Assembly (NCBI GenBank): GCA_028292075.1
Contig: JAQGNA010000019.1
Coordinates: 1-5,945, forward strand
DNA length: 5,945 nt
Direction: 5' to 3'
From: Rhodoferax sp.
GTDB taxonomy: Bacteria > Pseudomonadota > Gammaproteobacteria > Burkholderiales > Burkholderiaceae
This document shows positions 5,013 through 5,945 of this stretch, one piece after another. Below the pieces are notes generated by a model that searched no databases, was not told the origin of the DNA, and worked only from the letters and a program-made list of their open reading frames with translations. Numbering within the stretch: position 1 is the stretch's first letter; every line of letters starts with the position of its first letter. Made by a program: the position numbers and the translations under genes.

Positions 5013-5945
5013 ATGTCCAACACCCTCACCGCCTTCGTGCACACGCTGCGCTACGAAGCCGCCGACATCATCAGCGTGGAATTGCGCCCCGCGCCGGGCG
5101 TGGTGTTCCCGCCGTTCGAGGCCGGCTCCCACATCGACCTGCACCTGCCCAACGGCATGCTGCGCAACTACTCGTTGCTGAACGCGCAGGGCGAGGAGGG
5201 GCGCTATGTCATCGGCGTGCTGCGCGACCGCGCCAGCCGCGGTGGCTCGCGCTGCGTGCACCAGGACCTGCGCATCGGCATGACCTTGCCGATCTCGGCG
5301 CCGCGCAACAACTTCAAGCTGCATGAAGAAGCCGGGCACAGCGTGCTGGTGGCCGGCGGCATCGGCATCACGCCGATCCTGAGCATGGCGCGCCGGCTCA
5401 AGGCGCTGGGCAAGTCCTTCGAGCTGCTGTACTTCGCGCGCTCGCGGGCCAGCGCCGGCTTCGTGGCCGAACTGGAGGCGCTGGGCATGTCGGCGCATTG
5501 GCACTTCGACGACGAACGCGGCGCGCCGCCCGACCTGAAGGCGCTGCTGGGCCGCCGCCCCGTGGCAGCCGACACGCACTACTACGCCTGCGGCCCATCG
5601 GTGATGCTCGACGCGTTCGAGAAAGTGTGCGCCGAGCTGGGCCATACCAATGCCCACATCGAACGCTTCAACGCGGTGGAAGTGGCCGCCGCGTCCGATG
5701 CCAAGGCCGTCTACACCGTGGACCTGAAGCGCAGCGGCAAGACGTTCACGATCACGCCCGAGAAAAGCATCCTGAACACCCTGCTCGACGCCGGCATCGA
5801 CGTGCCCTACAGCTGCAGCGAAGGCGTCTGCGGCACCTGCGAGACCAGGGTGATCTCGGGTACGCCCGACCACCGCGACTCGGTGCTGAGCGCCAAGGAG
5901 AAGGCCGCGAACACCTCGATGATGGTGTGCGTGTCCGGCTGCAAG
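5013..5945 (+). CDS. Phthalate/vanillate-type oxygenase reductase (FMN, NAD(H), [2Fe-2S]), 3' end just outside window
   Basis: The visible 311 residues are nearly a whole reductase of the class that feeds electrons from NAD(P)H to alpha-only Rieske oxygenases (VanB, TsaB, phthalate dioxygenase reductase, about 315-325 residues). Domain order is a flavin-binding barrel at about 1-105 (RNYSL at 51-55), a nucleotide-binding domain at about 108-215 (GGIGITP at 115-121 and YACGP at 191-195), then a C-terminal plant-type ferredoxin from about 232 with cluster ligands C268-x4-C273-x2-C276 and C306. RNYS without a separate FAD signature suggests FMN. The frame is still open at the last base, ending ...CVSGCK; relatives end within roughly ten further residues. 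The start at 5013 has only a weak ribosome binding site but fits the family N-terminus. It follows the Rieske gene by 75 bp and is its evident partner. Confidence 0.95.
   Translation, partial: MSNTLTAFVHTLRYEAADIISVELRPAPGVVFPPFEAGSHIDLHLPNGMLRNYSLLNAQGEEGRYVIGVLRDRASRGGSRCVHQDLRIGMTLPISAPRNNFKLHEEAGHSVLVAGGIGITPILSMARRLKALGKSFELLYFARSRASAGFVAELEALGMSAHWHFDDERGAPPDLKALLGRRPVAADTHYYACGPSVMLDAFEKVCAELGHTNAHIERFNAVEVAAASDAKAVYTVDLKRSGKTFTITPEKSILNTLLDAGIDVPYSCSEGVCGTCETRVISGTPDHRDSVLSAKEKAANTSMMVCVSGCK

Noticed and set aside
3795..5873. Very long open frame on the - strand (692 codons) opposite the Rieske and reductase genes.
   Set aside because: It is an antisense shadow of high-GC coding DNA. 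The translation is rich in Ala, Arg, Gly, His and Val with no domain, while the + strand genes have intact catalytic motifs.

Overview
The window is GC-rich, densely coding DNA with every recognisable gene on the + strand. The gene families (two Bug-type solute-binding proteins, a stand-alone Rieske oxygenase with a phthalate/vanillate-type reductase, a VOC-fold enzyme and an aldehyde dehydrogenase), the high GC at third codon positions and the short spacers suggest a beta-proteobacterium of the order Burkholderiales, perhaps Comamonadaceae or Alcaligenaceae. The taxon is inferred from gene content; no rRNA or other marker is present.

Layout. Positions 1-465 hold the C-terminal part of an aldehyde dehydrogenase. 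A two-domain VOC protein follows (497-1456). It retains the 2-His-1-Glu iron triad and the second-shell His/Tyr residues of type I extradiol dioxygenases. Next come two tandem periplasmic Bug/TctC-family binding proteins (1461-2471 and 2532-3512). A 146-bp spacer of visibly lower GC follows, carrying a 103-bp imperfect palindrome whose 23-bp arms match at 20 positions. Downstream are a 73-residue recombinase-like helix-turn-helix protein (3659-3880), a 342-residue Rieske non-heme iron oxygenase (3909-4937) and its FMN/NAD/[2Fe-2S] reductase (5013 to the window end, lacking only the last few codons).

Working model (inference). The region looks like a catabolic operon, or two adjacent transcription units split by the palindrome, for an aromatic or aryl-ether acid. 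Bug proteins would capture an organic acid in the periplasm. The Rieske oxygenase/reductase pair would hydroxylate or O-demethylate it. The VOC enzyme would cleave a resulting ortho-diphenol, and the aldehyde dehydrogenase would oxidise an aldehyde or semialdehyde product. The substrate cannot be read from the sequence. No membrane transport subunit, transcriptional regulator of a classical family (LysR, GntR, IclR), oxygenase beta subunit, RNA gene, CRISPR array or insertion sequence was seen.
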